Assembly: GCA_039931775.1 (NCBI GenBank)
Contig: JBDTRG010000170.1
Location: 1-31,666, forward strand
DNA length: 31,666 bases
Source of the DNA: CAIWHR01 sp039931775
GTDB lineage: Bacteria > Pseudomonadota > Gammaproteobacteria > Burkholderiales > Casimicrobiaceae
Direction: 5' to 3'
Numbering within the stretch: position 1 is the stretch's first letter; every line of letters starts with the position of its first letter. Below are positions 30,392-31,666 of this stretch, piece after piece. Below the pieces are notes generated by a model. That model was not told where the DNA came from. It ran no database searches and saw only the letters and a list, made by a program, of their open reading frames with translations. The translations under genes and the position numbers were made by a program.

Positions 30392-30961
30392 ATGCCTTTC
30401 GCTTACTACGCCAAACTCTCCGCCGCGCGCCAGCGGATCTATCGCAGCAGCGATGCGATCGACGTGCTCGCGCTTCCGTCCGGCGTGGCGGCCGGTCTCC
30501 AGGTGGTGCGCATCCGCGACGGCCTCGCGCGCGACGACCGCGCCGCCGTGCGCGCCGCGAGTCAGTACCTGATCGACGCGCTCGTGGCCGGATATCAGGT
30601 GCCGAAGATCCGTGTCCGGGTGCTGGCGCAACGGCCGGCCGACGACTCCGGCGAACTGCATGGCCTGTATGAACCGGACGACGCGGGAACGCCGGCGCGG
30701 ATCACCGTGTGGATGCGCACGGCCGCGCGTCGCGACGTCGTCGCGTTCAAGACATTCCTGCGCACGCTGGTCCACGAGCTGTGCCACCACCTCGACTACG
30801 AGCTCTTCAAGCTGCCCGAAACTTTTCACACCGAAGGCTTCTACAAGCGCGAATCCACGCTCGCGAACGCGCTGCTGCAGCAGGAGATCGCGATCGGCGA
30901 CCCTCAGGGCCGGCTCATCCGACCCGCGCCGCCGGCCCGTCGACGAGCCGCGCCCGCATGA
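30392..30961 (+). CDS. Uncharacterised HExxH zinc-metalloprotease-like protein
   Basis: Protein of 189 residues, no signal peptide or membrane segment. A zinc-peptidase helix is clear in TLVHELCHHLDYE (H128, E129, H132), and candidates for the third ligand are H146 or glutamates in TFHTEGFYKRES. The N-terminal half has a predicted helix-rich region and a strand stretch IRVRVLAQRPADDSGELHGL leading to RITVWMRTA, as in SprT-like or other minimal metallopeptidase domains. The C-terminus is arginine- and proline-rich. I recognise no named family. The ATG at 30392 has a weak ribosome site. The gene ends just where the ahcY promoter begins. Confidence 0.75.
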   Translation: MPFAYYAKLSAARQRIYRSSDAIDVLALPSGVAAGLQVVRIRDGLARDDRAAVRAASQYLIDALVAGYQVPKIRVRVLAQRPADDSGELHGLYEPDDAGTPARITVWMRTAARRDVVAFKTFLRTLVHELCHHLDYELFKLPETFHTEGFYKRESTLANALLQQEIAIGDPQGRLIRPAPPARRRAAPA

Positions 30962-30969
30962 GGTAAAAT
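30940..30969 (+). promoter_or_regulatory. Predicted ahcY promoter
   Basis: A TAAAAT -10 (30964-30969) is preceded after 18 bases by TCGACG (30940-30945), a four-of-six -35. Transcription would start near 30976, at the first base of the riboswitch. The -35 lies inside the last codons of the preceding gene. Confidence 0.55.
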
Positions 30970-30978
30970 GCGCGTTCT

Positions 30979-31064
30979 CCCCGAGGAGCGTTGCAACAGG
31001 GCCGCGCGTGGCGTAACTGCGTTCCCTGCCAGGCTCGGGGTATCCACCCAATGCAACCGCGCTC
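30979..31064 (+). ncRNA. S-adenosylhomocysteine (SAH) riboswitch
   Basis: The leader shows the conserved pattern CCCCGAGGAGCGTTGCAAC (30979-30997), then CCAGGCTCGGGG (31029-31040), then TGCAACCGCGCTC (31052-31064). P1 forms between CCCCGAG and CTCGGGG. GAGCG (30986-30990) can pair with CGCTC (31060-31064), and TTGCA with TGCAA, giving the pseudoknot typical of the class. SAH riboswitches in beta- and gammaproteobacteria turn on ahcY when SAH accumulates. The gene directly downstream is ahcY, which confirms the assignment. Confidence 0.93.
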
Positions 31065-31070
31065 GTTGAA

Positions 31071-31144
31071 CCGTGCCCGCGCACGGGGTGACGAGAGCGC
31101 TTCCCGCCTCCCCCTGCAGCGCGGTCACCAACGATGGAGTGACC
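31071..31144 (+). promoter_or_regulatory. Riboswitch expression platform with ribosome-site hairpin
   Basis: After the aptamer comes a six-pair hairpin (CCGTGC 31071-31076, CCGC loop, GCACGG to 31086). A second six-pair hairpin (GGTCAC 31123-31128 with GTGACC 31139-31144) holds the GGAG ribosome site at 31136-31139 in its loop and stem base, two bases before the ahcY ATG. This is consistent with control of translation by hiding the ribosome site. How the aptamer switches it cannot be read directly. Confidence 0.55.
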
Positions 31145-31145
31145 G

Positions 31146-31666
31146 ATGAACGCTGCAACCGATACCAAGAGCTTCGCCGACTTCAAGGTGGCCGACCTGG
31201 CGCTTGCTGACTGGGGCCGCAAGGAGATCGCGATCGCCGAGACGGAGATGCCGGGACTGATGGCGATCCGCGAGGAGTTCGCCTCCCTGCAGCCGCTGCG
31301 CGGCGCGCGCGTCGCCGGCAGCCTGCACATGACGATCCAGACCGCGGTGCTGATCGAGACGCTGCAGGCGCTGGGCGCCGACGTGCGCTGGGCCTCGTGC
31401 AACATCTATTCGACGCAGGACCATGCGGCCGCCGCGATCGCCGCGCGCGGCACGCCGGTGTTCGCTTACAAAGGCGAATCGCTGACCGAATACTGGGAGT
31501 ACACGCACCGCATCTTCGAATGGCCTGGCAAGGGTGCTGCGGCCAGCGCGCCGAACATGATTCTCGACGACGGCGGCGACGCGACGCTGCTGGTGCACCT
31601 CGGCGCGATGGCCGAAACCGATCGGTCGTGCATCGCGCACCCGACGAGCGAGGAGGAGACCGCGCT
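31146..31666 (+). CDS. ahcY: S-adenosylhomocysteine hydrolase, N-terminal part
   Basis: Splits SAH to adenosine and homocysteine, relieving product inhibition of methyltransferases. About 173 residues are in the window before the right edge. They include FKVADLALADWGRKEIAIAE, MPGLMAIREEFA, the substrate loop GARVAGSLHMTIQTAVLIE, GADVRWASCNIYSTQDHAAA, and MILDDGGDATLLVHLG. These are hallmark AhcY segments, including the HMTxQTA motif and the DDGGD motif. The ATG at 31146 is preceded by GGAG. Expression is under the SAH riboswitch just upstream. Confidence 0.97.
   Translation, partial: MNAATDTKSFADFKVADLALADWGRKEIAIAETEMPGLMAIREEFASLQPLRGARVAGSLHMTIQTAVLIETLQALGADVRWASCNIYSTQDHAAAAIAARGTPVFAYKGESLTEYWEYTHRIFEWPGKGAAASAPNMILDDGGDATLLVHLGAMAETDRSCIAHPTSEEETA

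Overview
The window is a dense, high-GC stretch of bacterial chromosome. It most resembles a betaproteobacterium of the Burkholderiales type. Pointers are a SAH riboswitch in front of ahcY, TctC/Bug-type and TRAP carboxylate transporters, a NuoEF-like/molybdopterin formate dehydrogenase, and a palindromic repeat with a CCCGCGAACGCGGG core. No rRNA, tRNA, CRISPR array, transposase or phage gene was seen, and no gene-free gap exceeds about 205 bases. Family assignments come from motif reading and remembered homologues; no database was searched.

Region 1 (1-12195, minus strand, read right to left) is a catabolic block. It starts with oxalyl-CoA decarboxylase (oxc) and formyl-CoA:oxalate CoA-transferase (frc), followed by an ADP-forming acyl-CoA synthetase. 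After a REP-like repeat pair come a MatB-type malonyl-CoA synthetase, an L-rhamnonate dehydratase, an SDR oxidoreductase and a sugar-type ABC importer (binding protein, two permeases, and an ATPase cut by the window edge).

Region 2 (12196-17543, plus strand) diverges from oxc. It holds a GntR/FadR-type regulator and a two-subunit NAD-linked formate dehydrogenase. In the divergent intergenic region a perfect 12-bp palindrome sits between the -35 and -10 of the predicted oxc promoter, a classic repressor site. Together oxc, frc and the dehydrogenase make a complete route: oxalate to oxalyl-CoA, to formyl-CoA plus CO2, to formate, to CO2 plus NADH.

Region 3 (17683-25552, plus strand) is carboxylate uptake. 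It has a tripartite tricarboxylate transporter (tctC-tctB-tctA), then a TRAP transporter (dctP-dctQ-dctM) that runs directly into a fused beta-gamma carboxyltransferase of biotin-independent malonate decarboxylase. The other malonate decarboxylase subunits are absent. No OxlT-type oxalate antiporter is present, so TctCBA or the TRAP system are the local candidates for oxalate or malonate import.

Region 4 (25646-31666) is more housekeeping: glycerate kinase (minus), a secreted alpha/beta-hydrolase-like protein (plus), and Sua5/TsaC threonylcarbamoyl-AMP synthase (minus). Then come metK with a structured leader, an isolated 42-residue very basic small protein with its own promoter, ribosome site and terminators, an uncharacterised HExxH protein, and a SAH riboswitch controlling ahcY, which is cut by the window end. 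metK and ahcY are two steps of the S-adenosylmethionine cycle.
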